This document shows, piece after piece, positions 9,236-18,516 of a stretch of 64,000 bases of DNA. Origin of the DNA: Terrimonas sp937888905 (GTDB lineage Bacteria; Bacteroidota; Bacteroidia; Chitinophagales; Chitinophagaceae); the NCBI GenBank assembly GCA_937888905.1, contig CALATA010000017.1, positions 124,001 to 188,000 on the forward strand, in the 5' to 3' direction. A program made the position numbers and the translations under genes. Position 1 is the first letter of the stretch. Each line of letters begins with the position of its first letter. The notes beneath the pieces are model-generated. The model worked only from the letters and a program-made list of their open reading frames with translations. It was not told the DNA's origin and ran no database searches.

Positions 9236-9978
9236 CTCCTCACCTCTCTCTCACCGGTATGATCAAATCCTTTTTCTCTTTCATAAGCCACCATTGATGC
9301 CGGGCGGAAATTGGTGATGAATGCGCGGCGGCGACGATCGGTACTGTTGCCGCGGCTGTAATGCAGGGTGCCGCCGTGATGCCACACACAGGAACCCGCT
9401 TTTAGTGGTACCGCCACTCCTTCCGATTCGCTGGCGTCGCATTCGAGCGCGCCACCTCCTTTGCCGGCCGGTCTGTGTTCGCGCACGGGCAACAGGTGGG
9501 AACCGGGTACGTACCACATACAACCGTTATCCGCATCGCAATCATCCAGTGCCACCCAGCAGCTGGCCGCTCTTTTATCGGGCATCGCGATCCAGTAAGA
9601 ACAATCCTGGTGCCATGGTGTAGGCGTATTGGTAAATGGCGCCTTATCGATCAGCATATCGAAATCCAGGGCCATATCATCCCCCAATAATTGCTGCGAC
9701 AACTTCAACGCTTTGTGATGCATGGGCTGATCGGCTATTTCCGGCAATATCCTGCTGGGCAACATGATCTGGGTAATGCGCTCACGCACAGGTGCCGTAC
9801 CATCGTCCACAAAACCACCCAGGTCGGAACGGAACTTACCCGCATCCACTTCGTTGTTCAGGAAACGTTCGTATACATCGCGATAGTACTTAATCTCTTC
9901 GGGTGTGAGCATGTTTTCGATTACGAGAAAACCCTGTTCCTCAAAAAGCTTTACCTGCGCCGGATTCAATTCGATCAT
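9232..9978 (-). CDS. PhyH-family Fe(II)/2-oxoglutarate dioxygenase
   Basis: 248 residues, no signal peptide. The phytanoyl-CoA dioxygenase/ectoine hydroxylase fold is indicated by VKLFEEQGFLVIENMLTPEEI at the N-terminus, the iron ligands H-x-D in TPWHQDCSYW and the distal His in WHHGGTLHYSRGN, followed by RRRAFITNFRPA with an Arg for 2-oxoglutarate. Family members hydroxylate small molecules and the substrate is unknown here. It is divergent from the AraC-type gene at 10062, which probably regulates it. Such PhyH-AraC pairs occur in Bacteroidota carbohydrate regions. Confidence 0.88.
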   Translation of the reverse strand: MIELNPAQVKLFEEQGFLVIENMLTPEEIKYYRDVYERFLNNEVDAGKFRSDLGGFVDDGTAPVRERITQIMLPSRILPEIADQPMHHKALKLSQQLLGDDMALDFDMLIDKAPFTNTPTPWHQDCSYWIAMPDKRAASCWVALDDCDADNGCMWYVPGSHLLPVREHRPAGKGGGALECDASESEGVAVPLKAGSCVWHHGGTLHYSRGNSTDRRRRAFITNFRPASMVAYEREKGFDHTGEREVRS

Positions 9979-10061
9979 ATGGATTGAGTTGTGTTGTTTT
10001 CAAAACTAAGATTGTACATTTAGAAAAACTTTCCGGTTTATACCACAGTACTATTTTATAC

Positions 10062-10937
10062 ATGCCGAAAATCACCCCACTCGATATCACTTCAACCGGC
10101 GAACGCCGCATACTGGATTTCCGCCGCCGCGGATGGAAGGATGTATTGGTGGCGGGAAAATATCAATACCGCCGTACACGTGAAGCATTGGCAGCGCACC
10201 AGCACAAGGATATGCTGGAGATCGTTTATTGCAGCAAAGGCGAACAGGTATATGAAGTGGGTGGACGACTACACAAAGTAAAAGGCGGTGAATGCTTTGT
10301 AACGCATCCCGGTGAATGGCATGGAACGGGCACCTACCCGGAAGGCAAAGGTGAACTGTATTGGATCATCCTGCGTGTACCGGGGAAAGGAAATAGTTTC
10401 CTGCAATTTGAAAACAAATCGGCACAAGCATGGGCGCAGCAACTGAAACAGCTTCCGCGGCACTTCAAAGCGCCACCACGATTGAAAACGTTGCTCGATG
10501 AAGTATTTACGCTATTTGATCAGGACCGTTCAGCCTTTAACCATATCGAATTGCAACTGGCGTTGGCAACCGTATTACAATCTGTGATTAAAAGTGCGGC
10601 CAGCCGTCCAACACGCAAGCGCTCTGCGAGACTGTCGCAGGTAGACAATTATATCCGTCAACATCCGGATGAGTGGATCACCTTGCAGCAACTGGCGGAT
10701 CACACAGGTTTATCGCTTTCACGTTTCAAAGCCTGGTTCAAAGAAGAAGCCGGGGTAACACCGCTGGATTATATCATGAAGTTCAAAATCGAACATGCCC
10801 GGCAGTTGCTGAGAAAAACAGCGATGCCGATCGCAGAGATTGCATTTGAAACAGGTTTTCAGAATGCACAGTATTTCGCAACCGTGTTCAGGAAATACAT
10901 GGGAATAACGCCCAGCGCGATGCGGAAGCAATCGTGA
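10062..10937 (+). CDS. AraC-family regulator with N-terminal cupin domain
   Basis: 291 residues from ATG 10062; the frame is open further upstream to a TTG at 9984, but that would start in the divergent promoter region. The N-terminal cupin has AAHQHKDMLEIVYCSKG and GGECFVTHPGEWHG. Two C-terminal HTH motifs are clear (ITLQQLADHTGLSLSRFKAW and PIAEIAFETGFQNAQYFATV, ending FRKYMGITPSAMR). It probably senses a sugar or metabolite and controls the divergent dioxygenase. The TGA stop (10935-10937) is the first word of a TGAATCG array. Confidence 0.9.
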   Translation: MPKITPLDITSTGERRILDFRRRGWKDVLVAGKYQYRRTREALAAHQHKDMLEIVYCSKGEQVYEVGGRLHKVKGGECFVTHPGEWHGTGTYPEGKGELYWIILRVPGKGNSFLQFENKSAQAWAQQLKQLPRHFKAPPRLKTLLDEVFTLFDQDRSAFNHIELQLALATVLQSVIKSAASRPTRKRSARLSQVDNYIRQHPDEWITLQQLADHTGLSLSRFKAWFKEEAGVTPLDYIMKFKIEHARQLLRKTAMPIAEIAFETGFQNAQYFATVFRKYMGITPSAMRKQS

Positions 10938-11078
10938 ATCGTCAATGGTCAATCGTGAATCGTGAATCGTCAATCGTCAACTAAACATCCCGCAGTTGCG
11001 GGACTGGTTCGTGTATACACGAACCAAGGCTGTTATACTTACTACTTACTACTTACTACTTATTACTTACTACTTATT
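10935..11078. repeat. Convergent intergenic repeat block with two hairpins
   Basis: 10935-10980 on the plus strand is a tandem of TGAATCG/TCAATCG 7-mers that starts at the TGA of the AraC gene. 10989-11002 is a CCCGCA-GT-TGCGGG hairpin. 11006-11025 is a perfect 20-bp palindrome (GGTTCGTGTATACACGAACC). 11076-11036 on the minus strand is a TAAGTAG 7-mer array that starts with the TAA stop of the beta-lactamase-like gene. Confidence 0.85.
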
Positions 11079-12228
11079 GCCCTCCATGTCCCAGCCACTT
11101 CAACGGTGAATACGTATCGCCTATACATGCTTTCAGCAGTTCCGCAGAAACGGTTTCGAAATTTTCACTGTTACTCAGCATGACCAAGGCGATCCCTCTT
11201 TCAGGGAAGGCTACAGCATAATTCTGATTGGCCTCTCCATGGCCGGTATGGAAGAATCCTTTGCCGTAAGGCGATTGGAATAATCCGATACCCAGACCCC
11301 AGGCCAATTTGATGGCATCGTTTTCATTGGTCAGGCTATCGCGCAAGGGACCGAAGCCTCGTTTACTTTTGACAAAAATTTGTGGTGATAACAGTTGCTG
11401 ATATGAAGATTTTTTAAGGCCCTGTTCTTTCATCAGGTTGATCATAAAACGGGCATAATCTTGCGCCGTTGTGGTCATCGATCCCGCAGCGCGGCTACTT
11501 TCGCGTCTTTCAGAACCGTATTTCTTGCCGTCTTTGAAATAAGCAAAGGAAAAATTGTTTTCAAATGAATGCTCCCATATCATACTTGTGCGAGGCATCT
11601 GTAGTGGAGCAAATACTTCTTCACTTGCAATATCCTCCAGCTTTTTGCCGGTATACTCTTCGATCATGAAACCAAGCAGGTTGATACCTTCGTTAGAGTA
11701 ATAGAATTTTTCGCCGGGTTTTGCGATCAGGTTGGTTTTGTTACCATACAACTGACGCAATACAGGCAGGCCGGCACTATGGCTTAACAACATCCGGGGA
11801 GTAATGCGATTGAAAGCGGCCGTGTCATCTGCCAGGTCTTTCCATTTCGGGTATTCTGCTATCGGCTTTTTCAGGTAATCGCGTACAGGTTTGTCAAGAC
11901 TGAATATCCCTTTCTCCGCCAGGCGCATAAAAATATAACCGCTGACGGGTTTGGTGAGCGAAGCCGCGTACATAACCGTACTGTCGTTCAGCTTCTGTTG
12001 ATTTTCGATGTCCTTGAATCCGAAACTTTCCGTCCATATTATTTTATTATCATTGACGATGGCGACCTGAAGTCCCGCCAGTTTTGCACTGTCGACAATC
12101 TGCTGCACTCTTTTTTGGATACTGGTCGATGAAACGGTCTTTCCATTTAGTTGTTTGATACCGGTTGCCTTTTGCGAAAAAACGGGGAGCAGGAGAAAAG
12201 AGCAAACGATTGTCAATAATAGTCGCAT
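11074..12228 (-). CDS. Serine beta-lactamase/penicillin-binding-like hydrolase
   Basis: 384 residues from ATG 12228, which gives a good signal peptide (MRLLLTIVCSFLLLPVFSQ). The frame is open upstream but without a plausible start. Class C/PBP4-type motifs are present: S-x-x-K in AASLTKPVSG, Y-x-N in YYSNEGINLLGFMIEEYTG and H-T-G in FFHTGHGEANQN. Such proteins are D,D-peptidases, esterases or beta-lactamases, and motifs alone do not separate these. It acts in the periplasm. Its TAA stop begins a TAAGTAG array. It is divergent from the SDR gene. Confidence 0.88.
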   Translation of the reverse strand: MRLLLTIVCSFLLLPVFSQKATGIKQLNGKTVSSTSIQKRVQQIVDSAKLAGLQVAIVNDNKIIWTESFGFKDIENQQKLNDSTVMYAASLTKPVSGYIFMRLAEKGIFSLDKPVRDYLKKPIAEYPKWKDLADDTAAFNRITPRMLLSHSAGLPVLRQLYGNKTNLIAKPGEKFYYSNEGINLLGFMIEEYTGKKLEDIASEEVFAPLQMPRTSMIWEHSFENNFSFAYFKDGKKYGSERRESSRAAGSMTTTAQDYARFMINLMKEQGLKKSSYQQLLSPQIFVKSKRGFGPLRDSLTNENDAIKLAWGLGIGLFQSPYGKGFFHTGHGEANQNYAVAFPERGIALVMLSNSENFETVSAELLKACIGDTYSPLKWLGHGGQ

Positions 12229-12417
12229 GTCGGTTGGTTTGGCAGTTGACGAGATGAAAGCAGGATAAGTTGCCGGCAAGACAAAAATGGTGAATCGTAG
12301 AGGAGAATTGTTTAATTCCAACGGTTTCCTCATTCTGGCTACAACATTCCGTGATTCGGCTACAAAGATCATCCTGTTGCCCCAGAATTTTGCCGTATAA
12401 ACTCTAAATAAAAAATT

Positions 12418-13191
12418 ATGCAGACAAATGCAAACAAAGTGGCGCTGGTTACAGGAGCCAATACAGGTGTTGGTTTCCAGATTGCCAGGGCGCTGGTCGG
12501 CAACGGATACACGGTTTACGTTGGTGCCAGAAAGCTGGAAAAAGGAACGGCAGCCGTTGCTGACATTGGCGGAAAGTCGAAAGCCATTCAATTAGACATT
12601 ACCGATCCCCATTCCATCCGTACGGCGGTAACGAGAATAGAAAACGAATCCGGTCATCTCACGCTGCTGGTCAACAACGCCGCCATTTCTCATGCCGGAC
12701 AACCCGGGCGCACGATGGAGGCCGTGCTCGCAGCTCAGCGCGCAAGTATCGCTTCTTTAACTGAAATGAAAACAGTGTGGGAAACGAATGTGTTTGGCAC
12801 CCTGGCCGTCACACAGGCTTTTTTACCCTTGTTGCGTAAGACTGCAGGCGCCCGGATTGTAACAGTATCCAGCGCATTGGGATCCCTGACATTGAATGCC
12901 AGCCCGGAAAATCCTTACCGCTCCGCTTTCGATGCCGTTTATGGCGCATCCAAAACCGCCCTCAATGGCGTCTTCCTTTCCCTGGCCAATGAACTGGAAA
13001 GCGAAAACATCAAAGTTCACCTCGTAAGCCCCGGTTTTACCGCTACGGCATTGAACAATTTCCAGGGAACCGATACAGTAGAAGAAGGTTCTCTTGAACC
13101 CATCAGGGTAGCATTAGCAGAAGATATCCCGACAGGTAGTTTTACAGGGCCGCGTCATTATGCAGGTGCCGGCAATATTGTACCCTGGTAA
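12418..13191 (+). CDS. Short-chain dehydrogenase/reductase
   Basis: 257 residues, cytoplasmic. The Rossmann motif ALVTGANTGVGFQIA is close to the start, LLVNNAA (about residue 83) is the NNAG variant, a Ser lies in VTVSSALGS, and the catalytic pair is in YGASKTAL (Y-x-x-x-K). The C-terminal part (VHLVSPGFTATALNN) fits SDRs of the carbonyl-reductase-like type, NADP(H) probably being used. The substrate is unknown. A strong hairpin follows at 13207-13236. It stands directly upstream of an AraC gene that may regulate it. Confidence 0.9.
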   Translation: MQTNANKVALVTGANTGVGFQIARALVGNGYTVYVGARKLEKGTAAVADIGGKSKAIQLDITDPHSIRTAVTRIENESGHLTLLVNNAAISHAGQPGRTMEAVLAAQRASIASLTEMKTVWETNVFGTLAVTQAFLPLLRKTAGARIVTVSSALGSLTLNASPENPYRSAFDAVYGASKTALNGVFLSLANELESENIKVHLVSPGFTATALNNFQGTDTVEEGSLEPIRVALAEDIPTGSFTGPRHYAGAGNIVPW

Positions 13192-13206
13192 CATCGACTC
13201 CAGTAA

Positions 13207-13240
13207 AAACCTGTGGCTGTTTCCAGCCACAGGTTTAAGT
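13207..13240 (+). terminator. Hairpin after SDR gene
   Basis: A 13-bp perfect stem (AAACCTGTGGCTG/CAGCCACAGGTTT) with a 4-nt loop follows the SDR stop by 15 bp and lies just before the AraC start. The T tract is short. Confidence 0.75.
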
Positions 13241-13251
13241 ATATTTAGTAT

Positions 13252-14172
13252 ATGAAAAACAAGAACGAAAAACTGGTCCGGTTTATCTCGATATCGGAAA
13301 GCCACGAGGCTTTTGGTTTGCCCAAACCGCAACATCCGTTGATCAGTCTGGTCCATTTCAATGAAAAAAATCCGTTCAATACGGGCATGGCTCCTATTTA
13401 TGATGTGCTCAGTTTCTACAAGATCACATTCATTACGCATAATGCCGGCAGACTAAAATACGGACGGGATTATTATGATTACAATGAAGGGAGCATGCTG
13501 TTCCTTGCCCCTAATCAACTGGTGGGCAGCACAGATTATAACAGCAAGACTTACTGTTATATCTTACTCATTCATCCTGATTTTTTATTAGGGCATCCTC
13601 TGGCAACGAAGATCAGGCAATACGGTTACTTTGCTTATTCAGCCAATGAAGCACTGCATTTATCCGACTCCGAAAGGAAAACCATTCTTTCGATTTACGA
13701 AAATATGGAGCAGGAACTCAACAGTCGCGTGGATGAATTTAGCCAGGAGGTGATGATTGCCCAGATAGAATTGCTGCTGAGTTATGTCAACCGTTTTTAT
13801 AAACGCCAATTTATTACGCGGAAAGTAGTGAACGATGATATACTTCAAAAAACGGAAACCATCTTAGATGATTACTTCAACAACCTGCGCTCCCTGCAGC
13901 AGGGATTGCCTACGGTGCAATTCCTGTCGCAACAACTGAACCTATCACCGGGCTATCTAAGCGACATGCTCCGCTCACTTATCGGATTGAACGCCCAGCA
14001 GTACATCCATGAAAAACTGATCGGGAAAGCGAAAGAAAGGCTTACCACTACCAAACTAAGTGTGGCTGAAATCGCCTATGAGCTGGGGTTTGAACATTCG
14101 CAAAGTTTCAGCAAACTTTTCAAGAACAAAACAAATCAATCTCCACTGGAGTTCCGGGACTCGTTTAACTAA
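13252..14172 (+). CDS. AraC-family transcriptional regulator
   Basis: 306 residues from ATG 13252. The N-terminal half contains a degenerate cupin-like sensor (FYKITFITHNAGRLKYG, GSMLFLAPNQLVG). The C-terminal half has the AraC DNA-binding module (PTVQFLSQQLNLSPGYLSDM and LSVAEIAYELGFEHSQSFSKL, then FKNKTNQSPLEFR). This architecture is common in Bacteroidota, where such genes often lie next to SDR or oxidoreductase genes they control. The regulon here is inferred only from position. Confidence 0.9.
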   Translation: MKNKNEKLVRFISISESHEAFGLPKPQHPLISLVHFNEKNPFNTGMAPIYDVLSFYKITFITHNAGRLKYGRDYYDYNEGSMLFLAPNQLVGSTDYNSKTYCYILLIHPDFLLGHPLATKIRQYGYFAYSANEALHLSDSERKTILSIYENMEQELNSRVDEFSQEVMIAQIELLLSYVNRFYKRQFITRKVVNDDILQKTETILDDYFNNLRSLQQGLPTVQFLSQQLNLSPGYLSDMLRSLIGLNAQQYIHEKLIGKAKERLTTTKLSVAEIAYELGFEHSQSFSKLFKNKTNQSPLEFRDSFN

Positions 14173-14411
14173 AATGCAGAAAAGATAAACCCAAAGATAC
14201 AATGCGCATTTCTAAGGTCGCCAACAACGAATAATGCCGTCTACCTGGAGATATAAGTGGCAGCAGTATACTTTCACCATTTACTATATTGTAAAACCGG
14301 TCAACTTTCGGCGTTCATCCTATTCATAGGTATACTTTCTAAGGGAGATGTCGCTTTCAAAAGCCATTTCCCGACGACCACGATAAGCGATTTCGTAACT
14401 TAGCTGGCAGT

Positions 14412-15125
14412 ATGATTAAAGAAGATATCCTGGCCGCGTACGAGGCGATGGCGGAGAAATATAACGAACTGATCGATCATAAACCGCACAATGCGTATTA
14501 TGACCGCCCCAACACCTTGCACCTGCTGCCGGAGGTGACGGGAAAGGTTATTCTTGATGCGGCCTGCGGCCCCGGCAAGTATGCCGAGATCCTGATGGAG
14601 AAGGGTGCCAAAGTGATCGGTTTCGATCTCAGTCCCCGGATGGTGCAGTTGGCAAAGGAAAGAAATGGAAGCAACGGGCAGTTTTTCGTTCACGACCTGG
14701 CTCAACCAATGGAGATGATACAAACCGGTTCCTGTGATGTAGTACTCTGCGCGCTGGCGATGCATTATGTAGAGGATTGGACTAATACCATCAGGGAATT
14801 CCACCGGGTATTAAAGCCTGATGGCATGGTCGTCGTTTCGATCGAGCATCCTTTTTTTGAGTATACGTATTTCAGGTCGAAAAAATATTTTTCCGTGGAG
14901 CATGTTAAAGCCACGTGGAGCGGGTTTGGGAAAAAAATCGAAATGAACAGCTTCAGGAGGTCCCTGCAGGATTGTATAATACCCTTTACCGGGAATGGCT
15001 TTTATATCAGGGAACTTGTAGAGCCCAGGCCGGTCAGGGAGTTTGAAAAACTTGATCCCAGGCATTACAAGGAGCTGAATGCATTTCCGGCATTCATGTG
15101 CATAAGCGCTGTTAAGACAACCTGA
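14412..15125 (+). CDS. Class I SAM-dependent methyltransferase
   Basis: 237 residues, no signal. Motif I VILDAACGPGKYAEIL (about 46-61) is followed by the acidic VIGFDLSPRMVQLA and, near residue 100, CDVVLCALAMHYVEDW, the usual SAM fold. VLKPDGMVVVSIEHP follows motif III. The acceptor substrate cannot be told. 240 bp without a recognisable gene precede it (14173-14411). The next element downstream is the tmRNA gene on the opposite strand. Confidence 0.88.
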   Translation: MIKEDILAAYEAMAEKYNELIDHKPHNAYYDRPNTLHLLPEVTGKVILDAACGPGKYAEILMEKGAKVIGFDLSPRMVQLAKERNGSNGQFFVHDLAQPMEMIQTGSCDVVLCALAMHYVEDWTNTIREFHRVLKPDGMVVVSIEHPFFEYTYFRSKKYFSVEHVKATWSGFGKKIEMNSFRRSLQDCIIPFTGNGFYIRELVEPRPVREFEKLDPRHYKELNAFPAFMCISAVKTT

Positions 15126-15186
15126 TGAGCGCCATGAGTGGAGAACAATCAAAAGACATTAAAGAAGAAACTGACGAGCAAAAAAA

Positions 15187-15221
15187 AGAGGACAAAAGAT
15201 GCTAACGCATTTTTGTCCTCT
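15187..15221 (-). terminator. tmRNA terminator
   Basis: An 11-bp perfect stem (AGAGGACAAAA/TTTTGTCCTCT) starts 2 bp past the CCA end of tmRNA and is followed on the minus strand by a run of Ts. Confidence 0.85.
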
Positions 15222-15222
15222 C

Positions 15223-15594
15223 TGGTGGAGGTGACCGGGTTCGAACCGGTGTCCAAACGTATTCCCCAAAAGCTTTCTACATGCTTATTTCATCTATTAA
15301 TTGTCGGCGATCAGCAGGAAATGAACAAACCAACTGATCACTTAGCTATGGGTCTTAGATAACCTTTACAGCTTCCGGTTATCGCAGCCTGTTTTGTTTT
15401 TAAGTCGGCGGCGGGGCATGGTAACAGACCAACCGGCCCGGCGGCCCTAATGACTAACTAATCACTGATTAGGCAGCCATGGCATACTGAGTATTGCCAT
15501 TTGAAGTTTGAATATTCAGATTTACGTGCTAATTATCCAACGCACGACATGCTTACACTTTCAAAGACCTACGCTGTCAAAGCCAAACACCCCC
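15223..15594 (-). ncRNA. ssrA: tmRNA (ssrA)
   Basis: 372 nt. The 5' end GGGGGTG pairs with CACCTCC before A-CCA at the 3' end, and the T arm CCGGGTTCGAACCGG lies just inside, giving the alanyl tRNA-like domain. The message part (stop at 15469-15471) encodes GNTQYAMAA, which matches the Bacteroidota tag pattern GxxxYAxAA. The RNA rescues stalled ribosomes with SmpB. The CCA end is encoded. Confidence 0.95.
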
Positions 15595-15628
15595 TTTTGG
15601 TAGATGTCAGAGATGCGAAGTTACTATT

Positions 15629-15718
15629 AATTTGATGATTTGAAAATTTGATGATTTGACAATATAAGAGACCGTGAGGGTCATTTTCAAATCATCAAAT
15701 TGTCAAATTAGCTTTTTA
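15629..15718. repeat. TTTGATGA-type arrays forming a 19-bp inverted repeat
   Basis: 15629-15647 and 15683-15701 are perfectly complementary (19 bp). The right arm lies directly behind the rseP stop and reads on the minus strand as 8-mers TTTGACAA, TTTGATGA, TTTGAAAA. Confidence 0.85.
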
Positions 15719-17068
15719 TCTGAATAATCTGAATATATCCAACCCAATCGCATACGCCATCAGCCCCAGCAACAGCACCATGCCAACCAATTGCGCATAT
15801 TCCATGAACTTATCACTGGGCTTGCGGCCGGTGATCATTTCCACTAACGTAAATAACGCGTGACCACCGTCCAGTGCAGGAATCGGTAAAATATTCATAA
15901 ACGCGAGAATGATCGAGAACAGCGCCGTCATGGTCCAGAAACGCTGCCAGTCCCACTCACCGCCAAATGTTTTACCGATACTGATCACACTGCCCAGGTT
16001 CTCATTCACCTTGTGCTGCTTCGATACAAACAGCAAACGGATTCCTTCAATGTATTCACCCAAACGCTCGATGCCCATGTTGACACCGGCAGGAATGGAT
16101 TCAAAGAAGCCATATTCAATCTTCTCATAGCCGAGAATATCGTAGAAACGTTTAAACAGGGGAAGCCCGGTTCCTTCTTTCGCATCAAACGTGAAACTGG
16201 CATTGACCGTATCGCGGCCATTGCGCAGGAAGGTCAGGTTTACGGGACCACTCTGCAGCTTGTTCAGTATTTTATTCGCTTCATCGTTATAAGTAACAGC
16301 GGTATCGTTCACCGCGATCAACTGATCGTCGGCTTGTACTTTTCCGTTGATATATTTTGCCTTTTCATCATTCCCTACTTTCGGCATGTAGCGCGCGGTT
16401 ACAAAACCCCTCATCTGGTTTTTGTTCAGCTTGCTCAGGAAGCCGTCAGGCAGTTTGATGGTAGTGTCTTTGCCATTGCGAAGCACACCGAGCACCGGGT
16501 CCTGGCTGAAGTAAATATCTTTTGAGAGTGTGTTATAATATTCAACGGGCTTACCGTTCACCGAAGTGATCAGGTCACCTGTGCGCAATCCGGCAGACAG
16601 GGCCAGCGAATCCGCTACCAGGCCATATTTCAGGTTTTTATTCGGTACACGTTCCTCGCCCCATACAAATAAGATCATGGCAAATAATACCAGCGCCAGG
16701 ATAAAGTTGATGATTACACCTGCCAGCATGATGATCAGGCGCTGCCAGGCTGGCTTCGCCCGAAACTCGTAAGGCTCGGGGGGCAGTTTCATCTGCTCTT
16801 TGTCCATGCTCTCGTCGATCATGCCCGAGATCTTTACATACCCGCCCAGGGGAATCCATCCGAGACCATACTCCGTGTCACCGATCTTCTTTTTCCAAAG
16901 TGAAAACCAGGGATTGAAGAACAGATAGAATTTTTCCACCCGGCATCCAAACCACTTCGCTGTAAGGAAATGTCCGAGCTCGTGCAGAACAATGAGTATG
17001 GAAAATGCCAGGATAAACTGTCCGAGGTTGGCCGCAAAGGCAGACCAGTTAAAGGCTAATAAGGTCAT
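15716..17068 (-). CDS. rseP: RseP-type site-2 intramembrane zinc metalloprotease
   Basis: 450 residues from ATG 17068 (MTLLAFNWSAFAANLGQF). The upstream extension lacks a good start. HExxH is in LIVLHELGHFLTAKWFG within the first membrane helix, a PDZ-like region occupies the middle (ADSLALSAGLRTGDLITSVNG), and the third metal ligand is in IPALDGGHALFTLVE near the C-terminus, followed by a last helix. It is an inner-membrane protease that cleaves anti-sigma factors or membrane signal remnants. It lies 141 bp downstream of dxr, a conserved bacterial neighbourhood. Confidence 0.95.
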   Translation of the reverse strand: MTLLAFNWSAFAANLGQFILAFSILIVLHELGHFLTAKWFGCRVEKFYLFFNPWFSLWKKKIGDTEYGLGWIPLGGYVKISGMIDESMDKEQMKLPPEPYEFRAKPAWQRLIIMLAGVIINFILALVLFAMILFVWGEERVPNKNLKYGLVADSLALSAGLRTGDLITSVNGKPVEYYNTLSKDIYFSQDPVLGVLRNGKDTTIKLPDGFLSKLNKNQMRGFVTARYMPKVGNDEKAKYINGKVQADDQLIAVNDTAVTYNDEANKILNKLQSGPVNLTFLRNGRDTVNASFTFDAKEGTGLPLFKRFYDILGYEKIEYGFFESIPAGVNMGIERLGEYIEGIRLLFVSKQHKVNENLGSVISIGKTFGGEWDWQRFWTMTALFSIILAFMNILPIPALDGGHALFTLVEMITGRKPSDKFMEYAQLVGMVLLLGLMAYAIGLDIFRLFR

Positions 17069-17209
17069 GTGTGAGTGATATAGTTTTTTATAACGGGGCA
17101 AATATCCGGTAATTCTCAGATACTCTGCATCCCGGACCAAAGTTTTGCGTTGAATGGCAAATTCCCCGTTTATAAGGGCTGATTCTTAACAATTCTGCAA
17201 GATTTCGGT

Positions 17210-18379
17210 TCAAAGCTGAACGATATCCGCCGCCATGGTCCGGGCTTCGCCGTCGCTTTCAAAATATTCCTGCAAAGTTGGTTTTTCGATAAAAGGTACG
17301 CGGTTCATCACTTTTTCGATTACATCAGTCATTTCGAGGAAACCGAGCCGGTTGCGCAGGAAGGCAAACACGGCAATCTCGTTGGCCGCATTCATGATAC
17401 AGGGCAGGTTGCCGCCTTTCTCCAATGCTTCCATGGCCAATGCCAGGTTGCGGAATGTTTTCAGATCGGCTTCTTCAAATGTGAGCGTGTTGATCTTTTT
17501 GAAATCAAAGCGCGGAAAATCGCTGGGTATGCGTTGAGGAAATGATAAAGCATATTGAATCGGCAGTTTCATGTCGGGCAGGCCCATCTGGGCTTTGATG
17601 CTACCGTCTTCGAACTGCACCATGCTGTGAATGATACTCTGCGGATGCACCAGCACCTGTATCTGATCAGGCTCGAGATTGAACAACCATTTGGCTTCGA
17701 TCATCTCCAGTCCCTTGTTCATTAACGTAGCCGAATCGATGGTGATCTTTGCGCCCATGCTCCAGTTGGGATGTTGCAGCGCATGTTCGCGTTTCACATT
17801 TACCAGGTAGTTGGGTTTACGTCCGAGAAATGGTCCGCCGGAAGCGGTAAGAATGATTTTCTCGATGCGATTGCGCGTTTCCCCGACGAGGCATTGAAAA
17901 ATAGCCGAGTGTTCGGAGTCGACAGGAATGATGGGTACGCGGTATTCCACGGCTTTCTGCATGACAATATCACCGGCTACCACCAATGTTTCTTTGTTCG
18001 CCAATCCGATGGCTTTACCATGTTCGATCGCTTTCAGTGTTGGGCGAAGACCGGCATATCCCACGATAGCTGCGAGCATCAGGTCATAACAATCCATGCA
18101 GGCTACTTCTTCCAGGGCTTTTTCACCGGCAAAGACTTTTACATCCGTAGCAGCCAGCGCCTGTTTTACTTCGTTGTATTTTTTCTCATCGCCGATCACA
18201 ACGATGTTGGGGTTGAATTTCAGCGCCTGTTCGATCAGCAGTTCGGCATTGTTTTGTGCCGTCAGCACTTCTGCCGAAAATTTATCGGGGTGTCCTTTGA
18301 TCACATCCAGGGTCTGCGTTCCGATGGAACCTGTAGAGCCGTAGATGGCTATTCTTTTGATATGGGGCGTCTCGTTCAT
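17210..18379 (-). CDS. dxr: 1-deoxy-D-xylulose 5-phosphate reductoisomerase
   Basis: 389 residues, the usual family length. NADPH binding site IAIYGSTGSIGTQTLDVI lies at the N-terminus, then GLANKETLVVAG, the metal and substrate motifs PVDSEHSAIFQCL and LTASGGPFLG, and WSMGAKITIDSATLMNKGLEMIEA. It converts DXP to MEP, the first committed step of the MEP isoprenoid pathway, in the cytoplasm. It is followed by rseP on the same strand. Confidence 0.97.
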   Translation of the reverse strand: MNETPHIKRIAIYGSTGSIGTQTLDVIKGHPDKFSAEVLTAQNNAELLIEQALKFNPNIVVIGDEKKYNEVKQALAATDVKVFAGEKALEEVACMDCYDLMLAAIVGYAGLRPTLKAIEHGKAIGLANKETLVVAGDIVMQKAVEYRVPIIPVDSEHSAIFQCLVGETRNRIEKIILTASGGPFLGRKPNYLVNVKREHALQHPNWSMGAKITIDSATLMNKGLEMIEAKWLFNLEPDQIQVLVHPQSIIHSMVQFEDGSIKAQMGLPDMKLPIQYALSFPQRIPSDFPRFDFKKINTLTFEEADLKTFRNLALAMEALEKGGNLPCIMNAANEIAVFAFLRNRLGFLEMTDVIEKVMNRVPFIEKPTLQEYFESDGEARTMAADIVQL

Positions 18380-18385
18380 CGAGTT

Positions 18386-18516
18386 ATTAAGTAGTAAGTA
18401 TTAAGTACTAAGTTGTAAAGTTTTTGGTGAAAAGCCGGGTTAATTCAAAAGTCAAAAGTCAAAAAATCTCAGCATGTAAATATCACTTATTGACGATTCA
18501 CGATTGACGATTCACC
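18386..18516. repeat. Stacked short-word arrays between GH3-like gene and dxr
   Basis: 18386-18418 is a TAAGTAG/TAAGTAT 7-mer run. 18453-18472 is a TCAAAAG 7-mer run. 18514-18489 on the minus strand is a TGAATCG/TCAATCG run that begins with the TGA stop of the GH3-like gene. The whole 132-bp gap is made of such words. Confidence 0.8.

Noticed and set aside
9984..10061. N-terminal extension of the AraC gene to a TTG
   Set aside because: It would begin in the divergent promoter region; the ATG at 10062 gives a normal cupin start.
12229..12591. Extension of the beta-lactamase-like gene upstream
   Set aside because: It overlaps the divergent SDR gene and would bury the clear signal peptide.
15138..15362. 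Small plus-strand frame over the tmRNA 3' end
   Set aside because: It is the antisense of the tmRNA tRNA-like domain (VTGFEPVSK-type peptide), a common false call.
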